A DNA stretch of 64,000 nucleotides from positions 1,054,001 to 1,118,000 of the forward strand of contig NZ_BAABBN010000004.1 in assembly GCF_039537985.1 (NCBI RefSeq). The letters run 5' to 3'. Made by a program: the position numbers and the translations under genes. Below the pieces are notes generated by a model. That model was given only the letters and a program-made list of their open reading frames with translations. It had not been told where the DNA came from and ran no database searches. The DNA is from Litoribacillus peritrichatus (GTDB taxonomy: Bacteria > Pseudomonadota > Gammaproteobacteria > Pseudomonadales > Litoribrevibacteraceae). Positions 33,082 through 41,726 of this stretch are shown here, one piece after another. Position 1 is the first letter of the stretch. Each line of letters opens with the position of its first letter.

Positions 33082-34113
33082 CTACGGGTTTAGCTTATAC
33101 GCTGCGTTATTCAAAATATGCACAACCATAGCAATGGCATGAGGAATAGTAACTTTCGCTACTTGAAGTCGATCTGAGTGCTCGGTGCTGTTCAATACCA
33201 AGCCACCGTGAGCATAGGAAATTGCACCGCCTTCCGTCAGAAGTGGGCGAATGTCTGTCGCATTAGGTGCAAGCGGTGTGAAGGATTCAAGCGCTGCAGT
33301 GACATCATTGAAGTTGTTCAGATCTTCGGAGTCATAGTAGTCTGCCACCCATGACTCCCAGCCTGAGTGGTTTAAGTCTGACGTTGTCCAGGTGTGGTGT
33401 GGTTGAAGTAAGTCAGTTGTGTGCATGACAAAACCAAGCGTTTGTGCTGTCGGTTGGTTTTGGAATTGTTCATACCAGTATTGGCCTAAGTTATCGATCG
33501 GCTGGAAGGCTGCTTTTTCAAAGTCTTCGTACATGGATTTACTGGAATATCCATCGTGACGGTAGTTTGCTTCTGTGATTCCGTAGGAATTGTACTCCGA
33601 ATCTTCTCGGCCAAACCAACCGCGCATACCGCCTCGGCCATCGTCCAGATGGTCACCGTAAAGCCAGCTTGCAGCAAGGTTGTCTACAGTGCCCCATACG
33701 GTCAGCTTGTCGTAGTTGTAGCCACCTAAGTCGTTGCCGTGAACGTCCGAACCTTGTGTGTGATTCTGGAAATGCCAATACGAGGTGTACTTCACGATGG
33801 ATGAGCCAAGCCCCCAAACCGGCGCTTCAACACAGTCGCCAGTGACTGCACCACAGATGAAGGTGTCTTCAAAGTCGTCTACATCGAATGCGCCCTGGCC
33901 AATGATTTCAGCAAACGAATCCACAGTGTAGCCTGCGGCTAACAGTGCTTCATTCAGGCGATTAAATTCAGTGGTTTCGGGGTGTTGTTGCATGTATTTA
34001 ACTGCGTCAATCGCAATTTGTTTGTGGGTTGCTTTGGTGTATGCCTCTGCAGTAAGCGGAGCCAATAATGCCACAGCGGGGACTAATGCAAGGATGGATT
34101 TCGAGAGTTTCAT
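33082..34113 (-). CDS. Secreted zinc-dependent phospholipase C
   Basis: A 343-residue exported enzyme with a clear Sec signal peptide (cleavage likely AEA-Y at residues 24-25). The mature chain has the family features: THKQIAIDAVKYM at the N terminus, HFQNHTQGSDVHGND, the YGDHLDDGRGG segment, and GFVMHTTDLLQPHHTW with the histidine cluster that binds zinc. It resembles the broad-range zinc PLC of Pseudomonas fluorescens and Legionella PlcA and would hydrolyse phospholipid head groups outside the cell. It is the first gene of a three-gene unit with two exported helper-like proteins. Confidence 0.85.
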   Translation of the reverse strand: MKLSKSILALVPAVALLAPLTAEAYTKATHKQIAIDAVKYMQQHPETTEFNRLNEALLAAGYTVDSFAEIIGQGAFDVDDFEDTFICGAVTGDCVEAPVWGLGSSIVKYTSYWHFQNHTQGSDVHGNDLGGYNYDKLTVWGTVDNLAASWLYGDHLDDGRGGMRGWFGREDSEYNSYGITEANYRHDGYSSKSMYEDFEKAAFQPIDNLGQYWYEQFQNQPTAQTLGFVMHTTDLLQPHHTWTTSDLNHSGWESWVADYYDSEDLNNFNDVTAALESFTPLAPNATDIRPLLTEGGAISYAHGGLVLNSTEHSDRLQVAKVTIPHAIAMVVHILNNAAYKLNP

Positions 34114-34406
34114 AGTAGTTTCTTCCGTTATTATTTTTATTTGAATGATCGTTTAGTAATGTTAATTCGGCGTGACAGTCATATGAAAGGTTCACAAACA
34201 CCTAAAAAGGATCACTAAAGACGAGGGTTACAATTCTTATGAGCATTTACTCGGATTGTTGGTGGGCCGTATTTTGAAGGGGCATCGACGTATATCAATA
34301 AAACCGGTGATTTTTGAATTTTTTAATGGTGCTTTGAGCTGTGTGGGTATGGATTCATGGGCTGCTGGTAAAGTTGCGGGCATTATCAAGCGTTAGGGTT
34401 ATAAGA
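34114..34406. other. Gap between phospholipase and mog
   Basis: 293 bp containing the divergent upstream regions of the phospholipase gene and mog. AGGGT at 34395-34399 serves as the mog ribosome-binding site. No other gene or clear dyad is visible. Confidence 0.3.
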
Positions 34407-34940
34407 ATGAAAGAACTAAGGATAGGCATTGTGACCGTCAGTGATCGAGCCAGTGCGGGTATTTATGAAGATGTTTCAGGCAAAGCGATCATTGCGACAT
34501 TAAATGATTACCTGACATCTGCCTGGGAGCCTGTTTATGTGGTGATTCCGGATGAGCAGGAAGTGATAGAAGAAACCTTAAAGGACATGACGGACATTCA
34601 AGGTTGTTGTTTGGTCGTCACAACAGGTGGTACAGGGCCGGCAAAAAGGGATGTGACACCAGAAGCAACAGAAGCTGTGTGTGACCGTATGATGCCAGGC
34701 TTTGGTGAGCTAATGCGGGCTGAATCTTTGAAGTTTGTACCCACGGCGATTCTATCTCGCCAGACGGCTGGGTTAAGAGGCGATAGCCTGATTGTGAATT
34801 TACCAGGTAAGCCAAAATCCATTCGAGAGTGTCTGGATGCTGTTTTTCCGGCGATACCGTACTGCATTGATTTGATGGAAGGCCCCTTCATGGAGTGTGA
34901 TGAGGCGGTAATAAAACCGTTTCGGCCCAAAGCGAAATAA
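34407..34940 (+). CDS. mog: Molybdopterin adenylyltransferase
   Basis: A 177-residue MogA protein that adenylylates molybdopterin before molybdenum insertion. It starts KELRIGIVTVSDRASAG and contains the MPT-binding VVTTGGTGPAKRDVTPEA loop, MPGFGELMR, TAILSRQTAGLRG and the closing LPGKPKSIRECL. The ATG at 34407 is chosen over an upstream in-frame ATG at 34341, because it matches the family N terminus and has a ribosome-binding site. It is a single gene. Confidence 0.95.
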   Translation: MKELRIGIVTVSDRASAGIYEDVSGKAIIATLNDYLTSAWEPVYVVIPDEQEVIEETLKDMTDIQGCCLVVTTGGTGPAKRDVTPEATEAVCDRMMPGFGELMRAESLKFVPTAILSRQTAGLRGDSLIVNLPGKPKSIRECLDAVFPAIPYCIDLMEGPFMECDEAVIKPFRPKAK

Positions 34941-35130
34941 ACGTTGCTTTTGTTCAGAGATATTGTTGTTGCTCAGAAGCACTGGAGTAGCTTTGTATAT
35001 AGAACATCTTGCCCAGAGATTTTACGCTTAAAGTAGTAAATTAGTTAATTCAAAAGTATTGGATTTACCTTACAATTCCTCACTGTTGATCGAACCGTCG
35101 GTTTGACTCAAGTTTTCTTGGAGCGAAACA

Positions 35131-35814
35131 GTGAGGAAATTCAGTTTAGTATTGTTGATGTTGTTTACCTTGGATGCCTACTCAGTATCTTCGGTCTCGT
35201 TTGGTAAATCGAAAAGAATTCTGGCGGATGTGTATGCCGATTACCAAAAAACGTTTTATTGTGAATGCGACTATTCTCGGCAAGGTAAAAAATTAGTACC
35301 TGAACTTGATAGTTGTGGTTATAAAGTTCGTAAACAGCAAAAGCGTGCTCAACGCATTGAATGGGAGCATGTTGTCCCGGCGTGGTATTTTGGACACCAA
35401 ATGCAGTGTTGGCAAAATGGAGGCAGAAAAGCTTGCAAGAAAGATGATGCGTTTCGGGCAATGGAAGCTGATATGCATAATTTGGTGCCGGCTGTAGGGG
35501 AGGTGAACGGAGATCGCTCTAATTATCGGTTTAGTGAGTGGAATGCCAAACCTTACCAATATGGCGCTTGCAAAGTTTACGTCGACTTTAAAGGACGAAA
35601 AGTTCAGCCTCCGAGCGCCTCTAAAGGTGCCATTGCAAGAACGTATTTCTATATGGCTGACCAATATAATTTAAAGCTTTCCAAGCAGGATAAGCGATTA
35701 TTTGATGTTTGGAACAGACAAAATCCGCCTGGTGCTTGGGAGTGTGAGAAAACCAAACGCATTGCCGAAATTCAGGGCAATGATAATGAGTTCGTTAGTG
35801 CTATGTGTAAGTAA
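35131..35814 (+). CDS. endA: Periplasmic DNA-specific endonuclease I
   Basis: 227 residues with a signal peptide (LVLLMLFTLDAYSVSSVS) and the endonuclease I fold. The catalytic core is EWEHVVPAWYFGHQ, followed by DMHNLVPAVGEVNGDRSNY and FSEW, with cysteines at family positions (FYCECDYS, MQCWQNGG, KACKK). It degrades extracellular or imported double-stranded DNA. The start is GTG at 35131 with GGAG seven bases upstream. Confidence 0.93.
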   Translation: MRKFSLVLLMLFTLDAYSVSSVSFGKSKRILADVYADYQKTFYCECDYSRQGKKLVPELDSCGYKVRKQQKRAQRIEWEHVVPAWYFGHQMQCWQNGGRKACKKDDAFRAMEADMHNLVPAVGEVNGDRSNYRFSEWNAKPYQYGACKVYVDFKGRKVQPPSASKGAIARTYFYMADQYNLKLSKQDKRLFDVWNRQNPPGAWECEKTKRIAEIQGNDNEFVSAMCK

Positions 35815-35952
35815 TACGCCATAGCTGACGTTGTGATTAGTTGAAGATTACTTCCGCTTTGGCTGTCAAAGCAGACATATAGCATGCCTTGGTAATTGGC
35901 GAACTTAAGCGAGTTCTACTTGGAAGTCATTTTCCGAGCACATTTAACCAAC

Positions 35953-36642
35953 TTAAGTATCTTTTATACTTTGTTCACAAACCTCTAGCTTATCTTCAAG
36001 TTCAGAGATCATTGGCTCTAATGTATTCAATACTAACTTTAGGGAATCAAATTCACTTGGAAAACTATTAGTTAGGTTATCAATTGTAAAAGGAAATATT
36101 CCTCTGAAAGCTCTAGTGAGTATTTCATTACATAACTCTATAGTTGTAGCTCCAGAATAACCTGATTCGCCTAATTCAGGTCTAAGGCCATGTGCTTTTC
36201 TATCTGCTTTTGATATATCCCAATAACGGTCTTTACAAATGCCAACCCTGTCATAAATCTCTCTTAAACGCATGGAAATGATGTCATTGCTTGCCGACAA
36301 GCTAAGTTCAGCAAGAGATGTAACTTGAACATTTGTAAGGTTTGCAGCTTCGATAGCACCGCTTTGAAAACCCGACTCTGAAAGCAAAATACCTCTATCA
36401 ACACCTGAGTCCGCTACAATTTCGCGTAGAGCTAAGACATGAAGTTTAGAAACCGGTTTTTTCCAATACTTACATTCAACAATCCAAGTAACATCAAAAC
36501 CGGCATGATGAGAAGTAACCAATACATCAATATCGTGTTCAGTTCTAACACCTTTAATCGTTTTATCTGTTGTAGCCTCTAAGCCTAGCGACCTAAAAAA
36601 GGAAGCTGCTTCTTCTTGATAATCTTTCCAGTCTGTTGCCAT
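35953..36642 (-). CDS. Mrr-type restriction endonuclease
   Basis: A 229-residue protein with an N-terminal Mrr_cat (PD-(D/E)xK) nuclease domain. The metal ligands are D39 in HDIDVLVTSH and the E56-C-K58 motif in WIVECKYWKK, followed by GVDRGILLSESGFQ, typical of Mrr/restriction-like enzymes. The C-terminal ~90 residues are helical and unassigned. It has no methylase or helicase partner nearby, so it could act as a modification-dependent nuclease or belong to a wider accessory system. AT-rich codon use contrasts with mog and endA. It is the last gene of a same-strand block. Confidence 0.75.
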   Translation of the reverse strand: MATDWKDYQEEAASFFRSLGLEATTDKTIKGVRTEHDIDVLVTSHHAGFDVTWIVECKYWKKPVSKLHVLALREIVADSGVDRGILLSESGFQSGAIEAANLTNVQVTSLAELSLSASNDIISMRLREIYDRVGICKDRYWDISKADRKAHGLRPELGESGYSGATTIELCNEILTRAFRGIFPFTIDNLTNSFPSEFDSLKLVLNTLEPMISELEDKLEVCEQSIKDT

Positions 36643-36703
36643 ATATCTCTAATTTGATTGAAGTCATACATATCCGCTTATTTGAGCGCAGCTAAGAAGA
36701 TTC

Positions 36704-37366
36704 CTAAGTAATTTCATAATCAAACCACCCGTGGTACTTTGCTTCAAGTAAATCAGCAATTGCAAAGTATAGATCTACACCCTTAATTTTTACTGGAAGC
36801 TTTTCTAAAGCAGGAGAGATTTCCTTTAAGACCTTCCGTGGTTCAACAAAACGCCGTATTACTTTTAGTGTTTTCTCTTTATTTTCTACCGATACAATAG
36901 AGATGCAGTTACGCCTATATTTACCAAGCTCTTCTAAACTAATACCTTGATGATACGCCCATATATGAGACTCGGGACCAATGTATGAACCAAAACCTAT
37001 AACTTCGAGATTTGACTTAACCACGAGATGACCGGAACAACCGATCCAACCAATTGGAAAATAGTAAGCCTGATTATTTTCTAAAACCTCATCTATCGAA
37101 TAACCACTCTCTCTAGGATCAAATTCGAAGCCCTTAAGGAGCTTTGCTTCAGCAGCCCTTAGTAGTTCATCATTCTGATCGGATATAGGAGTATAGTGAT
37201 ATTCAGAAATCAGAGACTTTAGGTACGCGGCGTACTCAACATCTTTTCTCATTTTTTCCTGGCAATCAAAATGAAAACCTTTTTCGCCACACGAACAATA
37301 ACCTGGACCAAAGATTTCTTCATCTCCCTCAACCGACTCGATATACCACTGCTCGAACTCTGACAT
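36704..37366 (-). CDS. Unknown protein of the accessory block
   Basis: A 220-residue soluble acidic protein. An N-terminal cysteine/histidine cluster (GYCSCGEKGFHFDC) looks like a metal site. A middle beta-rich part follows (YYFPIGWIGCSGHLVVKS, GFGSYIG) and a helical C-terminal part (ISLEELGKYRRNC). The middle is superficially like small immunity-type folds, but I do not recognise a family. It lies between an Mrr nuclease and an AlbA_2 protein on the same strand; AT-rich. Confidence 0.55.
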   Translation of the reverse strand: MSEFEQWYIESVEGDEEIFGPGYCSCGEKGFHFDCQEKMRKDVEYAAYLKSLISEYHYTPISDQNDELLRAAEAKLLKGFEFDPRESGYSIDEVLENNQAYYFPIGWIGCSGHLVVKSNLEVIGFGSYIGPESHIWAYHQGISLEELGKYRRNCISIVSVENKEKTLKVIRRFVEPRKVLKEISPALEKLPVKIKGVDLYFAIADLLEAKYHGWFDYEIT

Positions 37367-37417
37367 GCTTTATTTCACTTAACGCCTGCCGCAACCTACC
37401 GCCAAAACGGTCACTTG
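37367..37417 (-). repeat. attC-like junction after the AlbA_2 gene
   Basis: On the minus strand the AlbA_2 stop codon is part of TAACAAGTG and, about 40 bases on, GGCGTTAAGT completes an inverse-core/core pair like that of integron attC sites (TAAC...GTTARRY). An inner stem ACCG-TTTTGG-CGGT lies between them. The site is short, and its long arms do not pair well, so it could be a degenerate attC or a chance match. Confidence 0.35.
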
Positions 37418-38575
37418 TTACACGCACTTTTCATTCACAACTCTGAACGCCCACTCCGAAAAAGACCTTTCATATGCATATCTTTTTAAAATTGGATCAT
37501 CAAATTCTTTAATTTCAATATTGGCTTTTTTTTCTTCTTTAAAATCAATAAAACTCGATAAGAGTTGACTAGTAATTTCATTCAGGTGCTGTTCGTTATC
37601 AACCAACAAAAATGGTAATTCAATGATCGGAGGTTTAATTTGAGTTTCAATTGGAAACGAGTAGCTTTTCTCTGAAGGAAATTCTACCTCCAAAGCTCTG
37701 ATATGCTTGAACAGAGAAAATTCAATTGATCCCTTTTCAAAGTAGAATAGATCACAGTAGATATCAGAGTTATAGCCGTCATTAGCATCAGGGTGGGTTA
37801 CATACTCAATTCTTGGAAAAGGGAACTCTAGGTTCTCACTTCGAAATCTCACAATAAGTATTTTATGTAATGGAATAGACTTGTATTTAAGTAGGTAATA
37901 AAATTTATCAGGTTTCTCAAATAACCCTTCTTCCCACCAAAACTTTCCGCCAGATTCCTCATCGCCATCAATTTCCATTGTGTAATCAGGGTCAATGTCA
38001 TAAAACGCTTTGCTTAAACCATCATATTTCCAGTTATTATAATCAAGCAATATATCTGAAAAACGGTCAGACGCCTTTTTTGTAAGTCCAAACCTTTCGC
38101 GCCACATCGCTTCAATTTCATAAGGAGTAGCGCAACTAGTTTTAGGAGTATTCGAGTCTTGTAATCGAGAATACACAACACCAGCTCTTACAGTTGAGCC
38201 TTTTTTAGTCTCATCTTTAGTCAAGTAATAAGGCTTTTTGGCTGCATTAGCGATTGTAAGAATATCTATTTCTTTTCCATCAATAAATACGGTATCAAGC
38301 TTTAGTTCTGGTATTTTGTAATTAGCAAAGCTTTTAGTTCTCAAAAAATTGAGAATATCCGCTTGGGAGTAGCGGACATTATCATTGTTAAGACCAATTA
38401 TTTCGTAATCGTCAGTAACACCAAAAATGATATACCTTTCACCCTCATAGATAATATTTGCCATGCATAAAATATCATGAAGAAGATCAAGAAGATTAGA
38501 ATGGTGCTGTTGTTTAAAGTCCCACCAATCTCCTTCTTTTTTTTCAAGCACTAATTGTCTAATTAGTTCTAACAT
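37418..38575 (-). CDS. Schlafen AlbA_2-domain protein
   Basis: A 385-residue protein. The N-terminal AlbA_2 (Schlafen) domain spans about residues 1-175 and begins LVLEKKEGDWWDFKQQHHSN, then ILCMANIIYEGERYIIFGVT and NFLRTKSFANYKIPEL. Its C-terminal half (about 180-385) is unassigned, containing YAYERSFSEWAF near the end. AlbA_2 domains bind or cleave nucleic acid in several defence and regulatory proteins. Here no helix-turn-helix or AAA part follows, unlike classical AlbA_2 regulators. AT-rich, same strand as its neighbours. Confidence 0.68.
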   Translation of the reverse strand: MLELIRQLVLEKKEGDWWDFKQQHHSNLLDLLHDILCMANIIYEGERYIIFGVTDDYEIIGLNNDNVRYSQADILNFLRTKSFANYKIPELKLDTVFIDGKEIDILTIANAAKKPYYLTKDETKKGSTVRAGVVYSRLQDSNTPKTSCATPYEIEAMWRERFGLTKKASDRFSDILLDYNNWKYDGLSKAFYDIDPDYTMEIDGDEESGGKFWWEEGLFEKPDKFYYLLKYKSIPLHKILIVRFRSENLEFPFPRIEYVTHPDANDGYNSDIYCDLFYFEKGSIEFSLFKHIRALEVEFPSEKSYSFPIETQIKPPIIELPFLLVDNEQHLNEITSQLLSSFIDFKEEKKANIEIKEFDDPILKRYAYERSFSEWAFRVVNEKCV

Positions 38576-38601
38576 ATCTCTCCGATCTTAGGCATGTAAC
38601 G

Positions 38602-38766
38602 AGGCTGTAGAGAAACCCCAGCCTACTTTTTTAGTCCGTTTTGAACGCTTTTTTCGGCCTCAAATATGCCCTTTTCTTAAAAAATACATCCATTTATTGA
38701 ATAAAAACAAATTTAGAGCACTCTCCTTACGAGAGATATTTTAGATTCAAGGTTTTCCTACAGCCT
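38602..38766. mobile_element. 165-bp element with terminal inverted repeats (MITE-like)
   Basis: AGGCTGTAGAGAAACC (38602-38617) and GGTTTTCCTACAGCCT (38751-38766) are inverted repeats matching at 14 of 16 positions. The interior is AT-rich, encodes nothing and has a small stem CTCTC-CTTAC-GAGAG at 38721-38735. The ends resemble terminal repeats of some insertion sequences (AGGCTGT-type). No clear target-site duplication is seen. It appears to be a non-autonomous element between the AlbA_2 gene and the next gene. Confidence 0.6.
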
Positions 38767-38841
38767 AAACACCGCCAGAATAATCAAGGAGCGATAGCGA
38801 CGTGTCCATCACAGCGAGCATTGCAGGCTTGGTTATGTATT
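38767..38841 (-). repeat. attC-like site, split by the inverted-repeat element
   Basis: On the minus strand ACATAACCAAGCC (inverse core) is followed by GATGGACACG and CGCTATCGCTCC, then GGCGGTGTTT. If the 165-bp element is removed, this joins CGTTACATGCC, the core-type end (38591-38601). The rebuilt ~72-base site has TAAC/GTTA ends and attC-like internal blocks. Confidence 0.4.
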
Positions 38842-38861
38842 TTTACCGTATGCCTTTGATT

Positions 38862-39254
38862 TTATGACTTATCTTCATAGTCTCGCAAACGCTCTTTTAC
38901 AATCTTTTCCAGTTCTTCCTCTGTATGAGTTTGATAACTTCCAAGTTCTGGAGTGAAATAAAATAGATCATTTAGTATAGCGAAGCTACATTTACGTACT
39001 GCTAAATTCGTCGACTGTTTTTCAAGTTCAATTAATATCTCTAAAGCTCCTAAAATGGCTGGATAATAAGTGCCAGCATGATTATTACCGACAGCAAAAA
39101 GAACTTTATTATCTAACCCATGGACTGCTCTCGACTCGTCATTTCGACTCAGGAGAATTAAAGCTTCTACTAACTCGTCAGGATCGAAATGTTCGGGCCC
39201 TGAGTATTTTACCCAGTCTATATTTCTGACTTTTTCTTCCATTAAATCAGCCAC
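38862..39254 (-). CDS. Small unknown protein of the accessory block
   Basis: A 130-residue acidic, helical protein with no signal peptide. Repeated helical units (DELVEALILLSRND, YYPAILGALEILIELEKQ, LAVRKCSFAILNDLFYF) suggest a small HEAT-like or immunity-type fold. I do not recognise the family. It lies upstream of the split attC-like site, on the same strand as the Mrr and AlbA_2 genes; AT-rich. Confidence 0.5.
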   Translation of the reverse strand: MADLMEEKVRNIDWVKYSGPEHFDPDELVEALILLSRNDESRAVHGLDNKVLFAVGNNHAGTYYPAILGALEILIELEKQSTNLAVRKCSFAILNDLFYFTPELGSYQTHTEEELEKIVKERLRDYEDKS

Positions 39255-39674
39255 TTCAAACTCTTTTTTCGTCTTTTACAGCATTCAAAATTAAAATATA
39301 TTTTATTTCAATACCTACGTTACAGTCACTATCTTACCAACTGAAAATGCGACATAAAGTCGTATTTCTGGAAATATTCTTACTGTGGTTAATGAGCGGG
39401 TAGCAAAGTCTGCTTTCTATTTGATAGAAGACGCCAGAAACATTCAGGTTTTTTGTCAGCTTTGGGGCAGAAGCGGAAGTTTTGAGATGGCAGTAGGACG
39501 ACCGCCAAGGACATAGGCGGTCTTATTAAGTCGAAATTAAGCAAACTAACCTGTCAGATTAGTTCTGAGTATTTTACAATCAATGCGCCTTCAGACGAAG
39601 GCGCAGCTCTGGCTTACGATATCTGAGCTATTGTTATTCAGGTTTGGCCTGAAATCATACAACTCATTGATTTG
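39255..39674. other. 420-bp gap between the accessory block and the T6SS kinase
   Basis: No gene is convincing. It contains a perfect 9-bp stem TGCGCCTTC-AGAC-GAAGGCGCA at 39584-39605, about 70 bp downstream of the kinase stop; on the minus strand TTGATTGT follows, so it is at most a weak terminator. The remainder is AT-rich and structureless to the eye. Confidence 0.4.
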
Positions 39675-41726
39675 TTAGATATTGGTGCTGAGGATTAATT
39701 GGTTTGCACGACGCATGACTTTGTTTGCTGTTCTGACTTGACGCTTTTTAATTAGCTCATCGGCAAGGCTTAGGTACTTGTTTGCCATGTTCTTACGTAC
39801 TTTCAGAAGAGGGTTGAAATCCGCAGGCAGCTCTTTCGACAACGATTCTACTTCTTTATAAACCTTGTCCATATTTTCAACCGTCCGGCTGGTTTCTACC
39901 CTTTGATTGAAACTCTCGAAGCTGTCTTGGTACAGAACAGTCGCCGCTTGATAAGGGTATTCGGTCTCGTTTCCTGACGAAATGGCCTCTTGATATTTAG
40001 CAAGCGCGGTGACTGCTTCTTTAAGCTGTTGACCAAGGCTAATGAACTCTTGGGTTTCTTCGATGTTTTTAAAGAAAACATTACCTACGTTAATAAGATC
40101 TTCTAGCTGAACTGCATCATGCGATTTTATTGCTGCAGTGAAGTTAGCTTTATAGGTTGAGATTTCTTGATCAGTGGGTCTTGGGTTATAGGTGTTCTCA
40201 ATATACTTGAGGGCATGGAGCAATTGATAGACATCATTTTCGTCCTCGGATTTTTTGTAATTGCCTTTACGTAACAGAGCATGAAGGCGTTCATCCAGGG
40301 CTTCCATTGCGGTTTGTTTGCCACGTTGAACAGAAATGGCTTGTTTGGCCAGTGAGTGTGAGTCCGGGTATAAGTCTACAATTTCATTCAGCAGTTCTTC
40401 TGCTTTAGGGTAATTAGGGTAAGTGTTTTCGCGGTCATTGAGCGCCAGGTCTACTTTCTTTTCGTAGGCATTTAAAAGTGCAGTGCGATGCTTTCTGATT
40501 AGTCCTTGCTTTTCGATAGCAGATGCGTCGTTGAGCTTAGGCAGTTCCATAAAGAATTGCTCAGCAGGCATATTACTCAGTGCATTTATGCGGCTGTCGT
40601 GGTTGTTCAATGCGGTGATTTCTGAAACCGACTGATTAATCTGGACTTGTTGTTGAAATGCAAACCAGCCACTCACACCTATGATGCCCGAAATGCCAGC
40701 AGCGAGCGCGAGTTTTGGCCAAGGGTTGTGGGTGAGTGAGGCAAAAACAGATGAAACATCCTTGGTCCGGCTTTCTTTACTAAAACTCAGTGCTTTGTTC
40801 AGAGCCTTCCATTGCGAACCATTCAAGTGTTTCGGTTTAAGTGCTGTTTTCTTTTCGGTTTTGGCTTTGTCGGCTGGCAGGCGTTCAAAAGGGTGCTTGC
40901 TGGTCAGCAGTTCGTAAGCCACGCAAGCGAAAGAGAAGACGTCATCTTGAATGGAGGGCAGGTTACCCGCCAGTAGCTCGGGGCTGGCATAAGCAGGGGT
41001 GTAACCACCATTCGGAGCGGTGAGGTTCTTATTTTCAGCCGCGTATTTATCATGGTTCATTTGCAGTGCTTGGGCTACGCCGAAGTCCAGCAGCTTGATG
41101 TGGCCGTCACGAGTCAAAATGATGTTGGCTGGCTTCAGATCCGTATGAACAATGCCGGATTTATGAGCGTAGGAAAGCGCCGCCGACATTTGCTCTAACA
41201 GTTTAATGGCTCCATCCAGCTTAAGGCCTTTGGGTTTAGAGCGCTTGATGATCTGATCCAGGGTTTCGCCATCCAGGTATTCCATTACGAGGAAATGGAT
41301 TTCTCCATCTGAATCAACGTCATAGACCCGAATAATATTTGGATGCGATAAACTGCGCGTTTTATCCGCTTCTTTAAGCAGTAATTGCAAGGCTTCTGGT
41401 TGGTCTACAAACTGATGCTGAAGTACTTTGATGGCAACGTAAGCGTCTTTGATCCCTGCTTGTTCAAGGAATAAGTCCTTAGCTCGGTAGATATCGCTCA
41501 TGCCGCCGGAACCGATTTTATTTTCCAGCTGGTATCGGTCTTTGATGCATTTACCTTCCAGAGACATGCTGGCGCTCTGTTTTTTCTTGGTTCTGGAAAG
41601 GTCTATCTGTGTGCGATCAGCGGAGGTCGTCGGTTCAGCAGAGGTGGTGGTAGGTTCTGCTTTTTCTTCAGTGATTTGTTCTTTCTTTGTTTCTGGTGTT
41701 TTAGGGGAGCTTTCTTTTTTGCTCAT
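39675..41726 (-). CDS. T6SS-associated serine/threonine protein kinase (PpkA/StkA type)
   Basis: A 683-residue membrane kinase that switches the T6SS by threonine phosphorylation, as PpkA does in Pseudomonas and Agrobacterium. A disordered Thr/Ser/Pro/Glu N terminus includes ADRTQIDLSRTK (T39). The kinase domain (about 65-320) has IGSGGMSDIYRAKD (71-84), the catalytic lysine (about 100, VAIKVL), HTDLKPAN (194-201, HTD instead of HRD), LLDFG (212-216) and YASPE. A single membrane helix (about 337-356) is followed by ~325 residues of helical periplasmic sensor. It is divergent from tagH, which starts 364 bp away. Confidence 0.9.
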   Translation of the reverse strand: MSKKESSPKTPETKKEQITEEKAEPTTTSAEPTTSADRTQIDLSRTKKKQSASMSLEGKCIKDRYQLENKIGSGGMSDIYRAKDLFLEQAGIKDAYVAIKVLQHQFVDQPEALQLLLKEADKTRSLSHPNIIRVYDVDSDGEIHFLVMEYLDGETLDQIIKRSKPKGLKLDGAIKLLEQMSAALSYAHKSGIVHTDLKPANIILTRDGHIKLLDFGVAQALQMNHDKYAAENKNLTAPNGGYTPAYASPELLAGNLPSIQDDVFSFACVAYELLTSKHPFERLPADKAKTEKKTALKPKHLNGSQWKALNKALSFSKESRTKDVSSVFASLTHNPWPKLALAAGISGIIGVSGWFAFQQQVQINQSVSEITALNNHDSRINALSNMPAEQFFMELPKLNDASAIEKQGLIRKHRTALLNAYEKKVDLALNDRENTYPNYPKAEELLNEIVDLYPDSHSLAKQAISVQRGKQTAMEALDERLHALLRKGNYKKSEDENDVYQLLHALKYIENTYNPRPTDQEISTYKANFTAAIKSHDAVQLEDLINVGNVFFKNIEETQEFISLGQQLKEAVTALAKYQEAISSGNETEYPYQAATVLYQDSFESFNQRVETSRTVENMDKVYKEVESLSKELPADFNPLLKVRKNMANKYLSLADELIKKRQVRTANKVMRRANQLILSTNI

